This document shows positions 49,660 to 58,506 of a DNA stretch of 64,000 bases, one piece after another (the stretch's first letter is position 1; the number at the start of each line of letters is the position of its first letter). This DNA is from an uncultured Bacilli bacterium (GTDB lineage Bacteria; Bacillota_I; Bacilli_A; RF39; UBA660): contig CAKOTD010000003.1 in assembly GCA_934120015.1 (NCBI GenBank), positions 41,810 to 105,809 of the forward strand. The letters run 5' to 3'. The notes under the pieces were generated by a model, which did not search any database, was not told the DNA's origin, and was given only the letters and a program-made list of their open reading frames with translations. A program made the position numbers and the translations under genes.

Positions 49660-51462
49660 ATGAAACAGGAAAATATTCGTAATTTTTCTATTATAGCTCA
49701 TATTGATCATGGTAAAAGTACACTTGCTGATTGCATTTTAGATATTACTGGTGCAGTTAGTGCTAGAGAGAAGCAAGCACAACTTTTGGATAATATGGAT
49801 ATTGAGCGTGAAAGAGGTATTACTATTAAGTTAAATGCTGTGCAACTTCATTATAATTATAAAGGAGAAGACTATCTTCTTCATTTAATAGATACACCTG
49901 GTCATGTTGACTTTACCTATGAAGTATCAAGAAGTTTAGCAGCATGTGAAGGTGCAATATTAGTTGTGGATGCAGCACAGGGAATAGAGGCTCAAACACT
50001 TGCTAATTTATATCAAGCATTAGATAACAATTTAACAATTATTCCAGTTATAAATAAGATAGATTTGCCAAATGCTAATCCTGAAAAGGTAAAAAAAGAA
50101 CTTATGGATACTTTGGGTTTTGATGAAAATGAATTTATTTTTACAAGTGCAAAAAATGGAATAGGTATTAAAGAATTAGTTGAAGCAATAATTGAAAGGA
50201 TTCCTGCTCCTAAAGGTAATAAGAATGAACCATTGCAGGCTTTAATTTTTGATAGTTATTTTGATGCATATAGAGGCATTGTTGCTTTAATTAGAGTAGT
50301 AAATGGTTGTATAAAGGTTGGAGATAAAATTAAAATGATGGCAACTGGTGCAACTTATGATGTTGTAGAGGTAGGTATAAGAAACCCGAAAGAGGTTAAA
50401 AAGAACAAATTAGAAGTTGGTGAAGTTGGTTTTATTGCCGCAAGTATTAAAGATATTGGTGATGTTAAAGTTGGGGATACTATTACAAGTATGAGTAATC
50501 CGGCAAAAGATGCCTTACCAGGGTATAAACCAATGAAACCAATGGTATTTTGTGGATTATATCCTATAGAATCATCTAAGTTTCCTGATTTGCGTGAAGC
50601 TCTTGAAAAATTGAAACTTAATGATGCAGCACTTGAGTTTGAACCAGAAACTTCAAAGGCCTTGGGATTTGGTTTTAGATGTGGTTTTTTAGGCCTTTTA
50701 CATATGGAAATTATAGAGGAGAGAATAGAAAGAGAATTTAATATAGAGTTAATAGCAACCTCTCCATCTGTTATTTATGAAATTGATCTTACTGATAAAA
50801 CTAAGATAATGATAGATAGTCCTGTTAAGATGCCAGATAGACAAAGAATTGAATGTATAAAAGAACCATATATAAGGACAAGTATCTTTGTTCCAAGTAA
50901 TTATATTGGACCTATTATGGAACTATGTCAGGATAAAAGAGGTATATATATATCTATGGAATATATTGATGAGCAACGTGTTAATATTCATTATGAAATA
51001 CCTCTATCAGAAATAGTTTATGATTTCTTTGATCGTTTAAAGAGCGCAACTAAAGGTTATGCTTCCTTTGATTATGAATTAATAGGATATAAGGAGAGTA
51101 ACTTAGTTAAAATGGATATTTTACTCAATGGTGAAGTCGTAGATGCACTTAGTATAATTGTTCATAAGGATTTTGCATATAAAAGAGGAAGATCCATTGT
51201 TCAGTCTCTTCAAAAATTAATACCAAGACAATTATTTGAAGTTCCAATTCAGGCGTGCATTGGTAATAAGGCAATAGCTCGTGAAACAGTTAAAGCTATG
51301 AGAAAAGATGTTCTTGCTAAATGCTATGGTGGAGATGTATCGAGAAAGAGAAAACTTCTTGAAAAACAAAAAGAAGGTAAGAAAAGAATGAAAATGGTTG
51401 GTAGTGTTGAAATACCACAGGAAGCATTTTTAAGTGTATTATCAATGGATGGTGAAGATTAA
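49660..51462 (+). CDS. lepA: Elongation factor 4 (LepA)
   Basis: 600 residues. GTPase motifs AHIDHGKST, RGITIK, DTPGHVDF, NKIDLPNA, and the LepA-specific C-terminus with GGDVSRKRKLLEKQKEGKKR. Back-translocase or translation-initiation-assisting GTPase on ribosomes. AGGTGG before ATG 49660; a GTG start of the next gene follows its stop without gap. Confidence 0.97.
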   Translation: MKQENIRNFSIIAHIDHGKSTLADCILDITGAVSAREKQAQLLDNMDIERERGITIKLNAVQLHYNYKGEDYLLHLIDTPGHVDFTYEVSRSLAACEGAILVVDAAQGIEAQTLANLYQALDNNLTIIPVINKIDLPNANPEKVKKELMDTLGFDENEFIFTSAKNGIGIKELVEAIIERIPAPKGNKNEPLQALIFDSYFDAYRGIVALIRVVNGCIKVGDKIKMMATGATYDVVEVGIRNPKEVKKNKLEVGEVGFIAASIKDIGDVKVGDTITSMSNPAKDALPGYKPMKPMVFCGLYPIESSKFPDLREALEKLKLNDAALEFEPETSKALGFGFRCGFLGLLHMEIIEERIEREFNIELIATSPSVIYEIDLTDKTKIMIDSPVKMPDRQRIECIKEPYIRTSIFVPSNYIGPIMELCQDKRGIYISMEYIDEQRVNIHYEIPLSEIVYDFFDRLKSATKGYASFDYELIGYKESNLVKMDILLNGEVVDALSIIVHKDFAYKRGRSIVQSLQKLIPRQLFEVPIQACIGNKAIARETVKAMRKDVLAKCYGGDVSRKRKLLEKQKEGKKRMKMVGSVEIPQEAFLSVLSMDGED

Positions 51463-51915
51463 GTGATTACAGATGATGAAAGAGAAAAAAGAGTAGAATT
51501 AGTAGGAAAATATTTTGAAGAAAATCCTAATACTTCTACGAGAAAAGCAGCTGATTATTTTACAAACAATTTTTTTAAGATAAGCAATTATACTATTCAT
51601 GATTATCTTCAAAGATATAGAAAAAAAGATAAGGAAAAAGCTGAAAATATAGATAAAATAATGTTTTCAAATAAATCTGATAGTATTAATAAAAAAGAAG
51701 TATTAGAACGAGTAAAAGTTGTTTGTAAGATGTATTTATTTGAAAAAAAGAATGTAGATACTATAGCACATGAGTTAGGAGTTAGTTTTTGGACTATTTA
51801 TAATGATTTAGTATGTAGAAGTAAGAGAATTGATGAAAAATTATATTTAGAAATATCTAAAGAAATGGAAAATAGGAGTAACTCTAATTTAAAGAATGCA
51901 AAGAAATTGTCTTGA
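51463..51915 (+). CDS. SpoIIID-like double helix-turn-helix protein
   Basis: 150 residues beginning with GTG 51463 immediately after lepA. Two similar DNA-binding units: residues about 4-50 (KRVELVGKYFEENPNTSTRK, NYTIHDYLQ) and about 82-140 (ERVKVVCKMYLFEKKNVDTI, AHELGVSFWTIYNDL). The second matches SpoIIID (YIxxxxxTVRxxAxxFGVSKSTVHKDL) and ends in an Asn/Lys tail like its basic extension. SpoIIID controls mother-cell genes. A tandem version is unusual. Function as a sporulation regulator is inference. Confidence 0.6.
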   Translation: MITDDEREKRVELVGKYFEENPNTSTRKAADYFTNNFFKISNYTIHDYLQRYRKKDKEKAENIDKIMFSNKSDSINKKEVLERVKVVCKMYLFEKKNVDTIAHELGVSFWTIYNDLVCRSKRIDEKLYLEISKEMENRSNSNLKNAKKLS

Positions 51916-51940
51916 CAAAGATAATTTTTTTTGTTAACAT
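51912..51940 (+). promoter_or_regulatory. Promoter inside the end of the SpoIIID-like gene
   Basis: TTGACA (51912-51917), 17-nt spacer, TAACAT (51935-51940) with a TG extension. AAGGGGAG and ATG 51968 follow. Confidence 0.7.
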
Positions 51941-51967
51941 ACTCTCTAAAAGAAGGGGAGAAGAGAT

Positions 51968-52327
51968 ATGAAATATTATGAAACAAAAAATCATTTAAGT
52001 CTATTAACTGAAAAACTTATTTTGGACTACTATATTAAGTTATACAATAATGTTGAAAGAAAGCGTCTCTACCAAATTTGTGATGACTTGGATATAAGTG
52101 ATACTACTTTAAATAGATTTTTAAGATTATATATGAATGATCCTGATATGTATGGAAATTATAGCAGATCAACTATCATTATTTCTTGTTCTACTATATT
52201 TAGTAAAGAAAGCCCATATTATGAATATAATAAAGCTTTTGAAAAGGTTATTAAAAAAAGAGAATTAATCAAGATAGTTAGACAAAAAGCTAATGAAAGA
52301 AATTCTAAAAAAGTTATGCATAAATAA
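51968..52327 (+). CDS. Hypothetical helix-turn-helix-like protein
   Basis: 119 residues, soluble, very basic end (VRQKANERNSKKVMHK). The segment RLYQICDDLDISDTTLNRFL looks like a helix-turn-helix. It has a good promoter of its own and a terminator over its stop. It may be another sporulation or stress regulator; no family recognised. Confidence 0.6.
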   Translation: MKYYETKNHLSLLTEKLILDYYIKLYNNVERKRLYQICDDLDISDTTLNRFLRLYMNDPDMYGNYSRSTIIISCSTIFSKESPYYEYNKAFEKVIKKRELIKIVRQKANERNSKKVMHK

Positions 52328-52335
52328 CTTTTTTT
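52307..52335 (+). terminator. Rho-independent terminator over the stop codon
   Basis: AAAAAAGTTAT (52307-52317) with ATAACTTTTTTT (52324-52335), 6-nt loop. Confidence 0.75.
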
Positions 52336-52379
52336 GTTTAATTTAATAACTTTTTTACATATTATTAAATGGTGATAAT

Positions 52380-52832
52380 ATGAAAGATTATAAAAAATTA
52401 ATATTAATTATTATTTTTACCATTTTAATAGGAAGTTTTTTTAGTTTCTTTACTGGATCTAGTGTTTATAATGAAATAATAAGGCCAAAACTTAGTCCGC
52501 CTGGAGTTGTATTTCCGATAGCTTGGTTTATTCTTTATATACTTATGGGTATATCATTTTATATTGTTCTAAAGAATAGTTCAGATATAAGTAATGTGAA
52601 AATATATTTGTTACAATTATTTGTTAATTCTATATGGACTCTTATATTTTTTGGATTTAAGAATTTCCTTTTAGGATTTATTTGGATTATTTTACTAATT
52701 ATTTTAGTTGTTATAATGATAATAAAATTTTATAAAGAAAATAAAGTAGCTGGTTTATTACAAATACCTTACTTATTATGGCTTCTATTTGCCCTATACT
52801 TGAATACTTCTATATACTTTCTTAACAAATAG
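52380..52832 (+). CDS. tspO: TspO/MBR family membrane protein
   Basis: 150 residues, five membrane segments, the TspO length. Conserved PKLSPPGVVFPIAWFILYIL then MGISFY (the W-x-P-P and P-x-W positions), NSIWTLIFFGFKN and the last segment with LLWLLFALYLNTSIYFLN. Binds porphyrins or sterols in other species; local role unknown. ATGGTGATAAT precedes ATG 52380. Confidence 0.93.
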   Translation: MKDYKKLILIIIFTILIGSFFSFFTGSSVYNEIIRPKLSPPGVVFPIAWFILYILMGISFYIVLKNSSDISNVKIYLLQLFVNSIWTLIFFGFKNFLLGFIWIILLIILVVIMIIKFYKENKVAGLLQIPYLLWLLFALYLNTSIYFLNK

Positions 52833-52882
52833 CAACTTTTTTGTTACTAAATAATTAATTGTGAACTATTAGAGTATTTAAT

Positions 52883-52918
52883 TGCTATAATGTTATTAAC
52901 ATTTTGATAACGAAGGAG
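52883..52918 (+). promoter_or_regulatory. Extended -10 promoter with a GTTAT inverted repeat
   Basis: TGCTATAAT (52883-52891) and no good -35. GTTAT (52892-52896) and ATAAC (52907-52911) form an inverted repeat at the start point, a candidate operator for the XRE regulator encoded next. Confidence 0.45.
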
Positions 52919-52923
52919 TAAAT

Positions 52924-53277
52924 ATGATAGTAGGAAGTAAAATTAAAGAAAAAAGATTACAATTAGGTTTATCACAAGAAGAGCTTGGACAGAAATTAGG
53001 AGTTACAAAAGTATCAATATGTGGATATGAAAAGGGAACAAGAACACCAACTTTAGATACATTTATGGATTTAATAGATGTTCTTGGATTTACACCAGAT
53101 GAATTACTTGGTAGAGAAGTTAAAGTAGTTTCTGAGGGTGAAGAAGAGTATACTACATATATGTCAAAGGATGATTTAGCTCTTTTAAAAGCTATTAAAT
53201 CACATAAAGCATTGTATACAAAAATTATTAAAGAACCAAAAAGAGCTGTAGAACTGATTGATAGATTATATAAGTAG
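52924..53277 (+). CDS. XRE-family helix-turn-helix regulator
   Basis: 117 residues, AAGGAG before ATG 52924. HTH_3 domain (about 4-60): IKEKRLQLGLSQEELGQKLG then VTKVSICGYEKGTRTP. C-terminal part (about 70-117) is a short helical tail. No peptidase or effector domain. Single gene with own promoter and a strong terminator. Confidence 0.92.
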   Translation: MIVGSKIKEKRLQLGLSQEELGQKLGVTKVSICGYEKGTRTPTLDTFMDLIDVLGFTPDELLGREVKVVSEGEEEYTTYMSKDDLALLKAIKSHKALYTKIIKEPKRAVELIDRLYK

Positions 53278-53283
53278 AATTGT

Positions 53284-53319
53284 AAACTAGTTCAACATAT
53301 GTTGGACTAGTTTTTTCTT
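53284..53319 (+). terminator. Rho-independent terminator
   Basis: 13-bp stem AAACTAGTTCAAC (53284-53296) with GTTGGACTAGTTT (53301-53313), ATAT loop, T run. One of the strongest in the window. Confidence 0.9.
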
Positions 53320-53397
53320 TCAATTTTGTCACAATTGTTTTCTAAATTTTATATTTAATATATAATATATAATATATAATGTTTGTAGGTGAAAATT

Positions 53398-54075
53398 ATG
53401 GATAAAATACTAATTATTGAAGATGATGAAACGATATGTTTAGGCCTTAAATATTATTTGGAACAAGAAGGATTTAAAGTAATTACCACTTATAAAAAGG
53501 ATGAAGTATTAGAAATTATTAAAGATACAAGTATCGTTCTTTTAGATATTAATTTACCTAATATAAATGGTTTTGATTTATTTAAAGAAATAAAGAAGGT
53601 AAAAGATGTTCCTATTATCTTTTTAACAGCAAACGACTTAGAAGTATCTATTGTCAGAGGATTAGATATGGGAGCAGATGACTATATTACTAAACCATTT
53701 AAAACAAGGGAATTACTATCGAGAATTAAAAATGTTTTAAGAAGGAATAAAAGTAATAGTAATATTATAAATATAGGAAATATTGTTATTGATTTAAATC
53801 AAGCTAAAGTATTTAAAAATGGTATTGATACACTTCTTACATCACTTGAATATAAAATTTTATTAACACTTGCTCTTAATCCAGATACTATTTTTTCTCG
53901 TGAAAAATTACTTGCTGATATATGGGATGTAAATGAAGAATATGTGTATGATAATACACTTACTGTTTATATTAAAAGAATTCGTGATAAGATAGAAGAT
54001 AATCCTAATAATCCTAAAATTATTTTAACTATAAGAGGTATAGGATATAAGGTAGGTAGTTATGAAACAAAATAA
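53398..54075 (+). CDS. OmpR-family response regulator
   Basis: ATG 53398 (AGGTGA 6 nt upstream) is preferred to GTG 53389. 225 residues: receiver with EDDE, phospho-Asp in VLLDINLPNINGFDL, FLTANDLEVS, YITKPF, then a winged helix (about 128-222; LTSLEYKILLTLALNPDTIF, VYIKRIRDKIE, IRGIGYKV). Pairs with the kinase that overlaps it by 14 nt. Probable target: the repeated box at 55253 and 57736. Confidence 0.95.
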   Translation: MDKILIIEDDETICLGLKYYLEQEGFKVITTYKKDEVLEIIKDTSIVLLDINLPNINGFDLFKEIKKVKDVPIIFLTANDLEVSIVRGLDMGADDYITKPFKTRELLSRIKNVLRRNKSNSNIINIGNIVIDLNQAKVFKNGIDTLLTSLEYKILLTLALNPDTIFSREKLLADIWDVNEEYVYDNTLTVYIKRIRDKIEDNPNNPKIILTIRGIGYKVGSYETK

Positions 54076-55261
54076 GAAATATATAATACTAAGTATCATG
54101 GTCTTTGTAATTATTATGACTACTAATATCATTATTTCTTTAAATATTTATGATAATTATAATAAAAAAGAAACTAATGATAAATATCTAGTTATAGGTA
54201 ATATAATAAATAGTAATAATGATAAAGATAAATTAATACTTGGCTATCTTCATAATCAAAATATTGATATTGGTAAGGACTATTTAAATGATAATATAAC
54301 ACTAAATATAAATAATCAAATATATAATCATAATTTAAAAAGAAATTTAATTATTTATTCTGCATCTAGTACCTTTATTTGTTATATACTTTTCATGTTA
54401 TTAATTATTTTATATAAAAAGTCACAAGATAAAAAGATAAACGAAATAAGTAATTATATGAATAGTGTTTTAAATGGAAACTATAGTCTTGATATTAGAA
54501 GTTATGAAGAAGGAAGATTAAGTATTTTAAAAAATGATATTTATAAAATAACGGTAAAATTAAAAGAGCAAACGGATATGGCTATAAATGAAAAAAATAA
54601 TTTAGAAATGATTTTATCTGATATCTCCCATCAAATTAAAACACCTCTTACAAGTATGTATGTAATTAATGATTTACTCAAAAGTGATAAGTTAAGTAAA
54701 AAAGAAAAAATAGAGTTTTTAAATAAAAATGAATCTCAATTAGAAAGAATTGAATGGCTTGTTACTTCACTTTTAAAGTTATCTAGATTGGATAATGGTT
54801 TTGTTAAATTAAAGAAAGAAAAAGTTGAGGTAGCAAAATTAATTGATAACTGTTTAAATCCTCTTTTAATACCCATAGAGTTAAAAAATCAAAATGTTGT
54901 TAAGCAAATAGATAATTTTGAAATAGATATTGATTTTAATTGGTTTAGTGAGGCTATAATAAATATACTTAAAAATGCTCATGAACATACAAATGCTTAT
55001 GGGACAATAAAAGTAGAAGCCAGTGATAATTCAATGTATTCTAGTATTATTATTTCAGATAATGGAACGGGTATTTCTAAACAGGATTTACCTCATATAT
55101 TTGAAAGGTTTTATAAAGGTGATAATCAAAAAGAAAGCATAGGAATTGGTCTTAATATGGCAAAGAAAATAATTGATTTATCAGGTGGGGAAATTAATGT
55201 TTTAAGTACATCAAGTGAAGGAACTACTTTTATAATTAAAATATATAAAAACATAATATGA
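54062..55261 (+). CDS. Sensor histidine kinase
   Basis: 399 residues. Two membrane segments (about 6-29 and 97-120) around a 65-residue outer loop, HisKA with the phospho-His in LSDISHQIKTPLTSMYVIND, and HATPase with NILKNAHEHTN, SDNGTGISK, GIGLNMAKKI. The outer sensor is small. Pairs with the regulator just upstream; ABC genes downstream are probable targets. Confidence 0.93.
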   Translation: MKQNKKYIILSIMVFVIIMTTNIIISLNIYDNYNKKETNDKYLVIGNIINSNNDKDKLILGYLHNQNIDIGKDYLNDNITLNINNQIYNHNLKRNLIIYSASSTFICYILFMLLIILYKKSQDKKINEISNYMNSVLNGNYSLDIRSYEEGRLSILKNDIYKITVKLKEQTDMAINEKNNLEMILSDISHQIKTPLTSMYVINDLLKSDKLSKKEKIEFLNKNESQLERIEWLVTSLLKLSRLDNGFVKLKKEKVEVAKLIDNCLNPLLIPIELKNQNVVKQIDNFEIDIDFNWFSEAIINILKNAHEHTNAYGTIKVEASDNSMYSSIIISDNGTGISKQDLPHIFERFYKGDNQKESIGIGLNMAKKIIDLSGGEINVLSTSSEGTTFIIKIYKNII

Positions 55262-55322
55262 CGAAATTGTAATTTAATGTGACAAAATAGTCATATTTTT
55301 TGTTATTAATATATTGTATAAT
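55253..55322 (+). promoter_or_regulatory. Response-regulator box and promoter, copy 1
   Basis: A 42-nt sequence at 55253-55294 contains TGACGAAAT and, 21 nt on, TGACAAAAT, then AGTCA, which forms an inverted partner. It recurs exactly at 57736-57777. TATAAT (55317-55322) begins 23 nt after its end, and the -35 region is poor, as expected for an activator-dependent promoter. Confidence 0.8.
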
Positions 55323-55342
55323 GAATCTAAGAGGTGAACTAA

Positions 55343-57739
55343 GTGGGATTAATATCAAAACTGACTATTAGAAATTTAAATAAAAATAAAAAAAGAACTT
55401 TTGTATCTCTACTAGCAATTATTATTACATCAACACTTTTATTTTCTATAGGCTTTATTTTTAGTTCTTATAGGGAACATGAAATAAATGAGAAAATTAA
55501 AAATAAAGATTACGATAGTATACTTTATGAAATACCCTATAGTAATCATTTAATATTAGATAGTAATAAGGATATTAAATACTATATATCATATACATTT
55601 AATGGAAATTATAATGTTTTAAGTCAAAGCAATTTAAGTTTTTATTCCGTAAATGATTTTCATAAAATAAAATTAATTCGAGGTACTTATCCTAGAGATA
55701 ATGGAGATGTTTTGTTATCAAAAAAAGTTGCTGATAAACTTGATCTAAATCTTTTAGATACATTTAATATAGAAGATAAAATATATAAAGTAGTTGGATT
55801 ATATGATAATTTTTATATACCATATACTGATAATTGGTATAATTACGTATTTACTATAGATACTAAAGAAAATAACAATAATACTTACTTTTATATATAT
55901 TTAAAAAATAAGAAAGATGCTTATACTAAGTTATATAATCTTGCTTATTCATTAAATTTAAAAGAAAATATTGATAAAACTTATGAAAATATGTATATAA
56001 ATGATGAATTATTAGGATTATATGGTAATTATAGTGATAGTTCAAAACAAGCAGTTATTTATTTAACTCTTATGCTTATTATGTTTATTTTATCAGTATG
56101 TTCCTTTTTTATAATTTATAATTCATTTGCGATTTGTCTTTCTGAAAGAAAGAAACAATATGGTATATTAAAAAGTGTAGGAATGACAAATAAGCAAATA
56201 AGGAAAATGATTTTTTGTGAAGCTATGTACTTATCTGTTATTGGCTTACCAATTGGTTTATTAATAAGTTTTATTATGTGTAAAATAGTTACTATTATTA
56301 TAAATAATATAGGCGTATATAATTATGTAATAACCATTTATCCATCATATTTAATTGTCTGTTTAATATTTGTCTTACTTACTATTTTTTACTCGGCATT
56401 ATTTCCGGCTATGAGGGCAAGTGAGGTTACACCAATTGAAGCAATAAGAAAAGTTAAGGATATTAAAAGAAAAAAAGTAAATCCAACCATAAGAAAAATA
56501 TTTGGTGTAGATGGTAGTATAACTTATTATAATATGAAACGAAATAAGAAAATTTATCACGTTTCTATTATAAGTATTATTATTAGTATTTTATTATTTA
56601 CCTTTGTTACAGCATATATCAATTTTTTTAATAAAATTGCTAGTTTAAATAATTTAGAAACAGGCATTTATATTGATTTATATGGTAATGATGATAAGCA
56701 AGAAATAATAAAGCAAATTAAAGACTTAAATGGAATAAAGGATTTTGTATATTACTATAGTGGGGATAATATAATGTTTGATAATATTACAGGTGATATG
56801 TATACTTTAGAATATAGAAAAACAAATGATATTTACAATATTACAAGGTTTATTAAACTTGATGATGAAACATTATCAAAAATTAAGCGTGATTATCATA
56901 TTACAAATAATGAACCTATATTTTTAAATTACTATAGTAAAGAAAAAATAGAAGATGGATATATAACTGGTTATGATAAAGGAAATATTTTAAAAGATAG
57001 TTATGATTTAGGATTATGTCATTATACATATGATGTATCAAATGATGCTTATTATAAAGAAAATTGTACAAAAACTTATAAATTTAATCTTATTAATAAA
57101 GTACCTAAATATTTAAAAGAATATAATCTTGGTAATTTACTTATTGTAGATGATACATTATTTAATAAATTAAATGATAATAATGAAGATGATATACATA
57201 TTTATATGCTTGCTGATGATTATATAAAAATGGATGATGAATTAAAAAATATTTTATCAAAAACAAGTGATTATATATATATGAATTATGGTAAAGAAAA
57301 TCTTACTAATTATACTAATTTTATAATTATTAAAATAGTTGTATATTCACTAATTAGTTTATTTGGATTAATATCCATTATTAGTGTTATAAATGTAGTA
57401 GGGGCAAATTTAAAATTTAGAAGAAGAGAGTTTGCTATTTTAAAAAGTATTGGGATGAATAATAAGGGATTAAATAAAATGCTTATTTTAGAGGGAATCC
57501 TGGTATGTATAAAAGCCTTTATATATGCAACTCCGCTTAGTATATTACTTGTCTTTTTAAGTAGTTCTATTTTAAAAATAGATAATAATAAAGTATTATT
57601 TAAAGATTTGTTTCCAACTAGTTATTTAATTATTTTTTTAATAATAGTTTTTATATTAATATTGCTAGTCACAATATTGGTTGCAAATAAATATAAAAAA
57701 GTAAACTTAATTGATGAAATAAAAAGAGAAAATATATAA
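55343..57739 (+). CDS. FtsX-type ABC permease 1
   Basis: 798 residues, GTG 55343 with GAGGTGA before it. Layout: TM1 (about 18-42), outer domain, three TM (about 235-350, including the FtsX motif SERKKQYGILKSVGMTNKQI), a second TM and outer domain (about 405-640), three more TM with FRRREFAILKSIGMNNKGLN. This duplicated FtsX layout is found in export or envelope-stress transporters of Bacillota. Located between kinase and ATPase genes. Substrate likely a peptide antibiotic, by context only. Confidence 0.88.
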   Translation: MGLISKLTIRNLNKNKKRTFVSLLAIIITSTLLFSIGFIFSSYREHEINEKIKNKDYDSILYEIPYSNHLILDSNKDIKYYISYTFNGNYNVLSQSNLSFYSVNDFHKIKLIRGTYPRDNGDVLLSKKVADKLDLNLLDTFNIEDKIYKVVGLYDNFYIPYTDNWYNYVFTIDTKENNNNTYFYIYLKNKKDAYTKLYNLAYSLNLKENIDKTYENMYINDELLGLYGNYSDSSKQAVIYLTLMLIMFILSVCSFFIIYNSFAICLSERKKQYGILKSVGMTNKQIRKMIFCEAMYLSVIGLPIGLLISFIMCKIVTIIINNIGVYNYVITIYPSYLIVCLIFVLLTIFYSALFPAMRASEVTPIEAIRKVKDIKRKKVNPTIRKIFGVDGSITYYNMKRNKKIYHVSIISIIISILLFTFVTAYINFFNKIASLNNLETGIYIDLYGNDDKQEIIKQIKDLNGIKDFVYYYSGDNIMFDNITGDMYTLEYRKTNDIYNITRFIKLDDETLSKIKRDYHITNNEPIFLNYYSKEKIEDGYITGYDKGNILKDSYDLGLCHYTYDVSNDAYYKENCTKTYKFNLINKVPKYLKEYNLGNLLIVDDTLFNKLNDNNEDDIHIYMLADDYIKMDDELKNILSKTSDYIYMNYGKENLTNYTNFIIIKIVVYSLISLFGLISIISVINVVGANLKFRRREFAILKSIGMNNKGLNKMLILEGILVCIKAFIYATPLSILLVFLSSSILKIDNNKVLFKDLFPTSYLIIFLIIVFILILLVTILVANKYKKVNLIDEIKRENI

Positions 57740-57805
57740 TATGACGAAATTGTAATTTAATGTGACAAAATAGTCATCAAAAATTAAAGATTAAAGATGT
57801 ATAAT
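57736..57805 (+). promoter_or_regulatory. Response-regulator box and promoter, copy 2
   Basis: Exact 42-nt copy of 55253-55294 at 57736-57777; TATAAT (57800-57805) again starts 23 nt after its end. It overlaps the stop codon region of the first permease gene and drives the ATPase and second permease. Confidence 0.8.
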
Positions 57806-57828
57806 GTAAAAGTGAAAGGAAAAGATTT

Positions 57829-58506
57829 ATGGAGATTTTAAAAGTAGAAAATTTAGTAAAACAATATGGTAAAGGAGATACAATGGTTAAGGCTGTTGAT
57901 AATATTTCTTTTACGGTTGAAAAGGGGGAATTTGTCGCCATAGTTGGAAGTAGCGGTAGTGGTAAAAGTACCTTACTTCATATTATTGGTGGTGTTGATA
58001 GACCTACAAGTGGAAAGGTTTATGTAGATGGAGAAGATGTCTTTAAATTAAATGAAAATAATCTTGCTATTTTTAGAAGAAGACAAGTTGGTTTAATATA
58101 TCAATTTTATAATTTAATACCTATTTTAAATGTAAAAGAAAATATTACATTACCTATTTTACTTGATGGTAAAAAGGTTGATGAGGTATATTTAAATGAA
58201 CTTGTTGATACACTTGGATTATCTAAAAGAGTAAATCATTTACCTAATGAATTATCAGGAGGAGAACAACAGAGAGTAAGTATTGGTAGAGCACTTATGA
58301 ATAGACCGTCTATATTACTTGCAGACGAGCCAACAGGAAATCTTGATAGTAAAAATTCTAAGGAGATAGTTGATTTACTTAGACTTTCCAATAAAAAATA
58401 TAAACAAACAATAATTATGATTACTCATGATCAAAAACTTGCTTTAAATGCTGACCGTATTATAACAATAAAAGATGGAAAAATAGTGAGTGATGAAAAA
58501 AGATGA
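57829..58506 (+). CDS. ABC transporter ATPase, MacB/LolD type
   Basis: 225 residues. Walker A GSSGSGKSTLLH, Q-loop YQFYNLIP, signature LSGGEQQRVSIGRALM, Walker B ILLADEPTGNLDS and switch ITHD. This class energises FtsX-type permeases by mechanotransmission. Overlaps the second permease by 4 nt; probably serves both permeases. Confidence 0.95.
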   Translation: MEILKVENLVKQYGKGDTMVKAVDNISFTVEKGEFVAIVGSSGSGKSTLLHIIGGVDRPTSGKVYVDGEDVFKLNENNLAIFRRRQVGLIYQFYNLIPILNVKENITLPILLDGKKVDEVYLNELVDTLGLSKRVNHLPNELSGGEQQRVSIGRALMNRPSILLADEPTGNLDSKNSKEIVDLLRLSNKKYKQTIIMITHDQKLALNADRIITIKDGKIVSDEKR

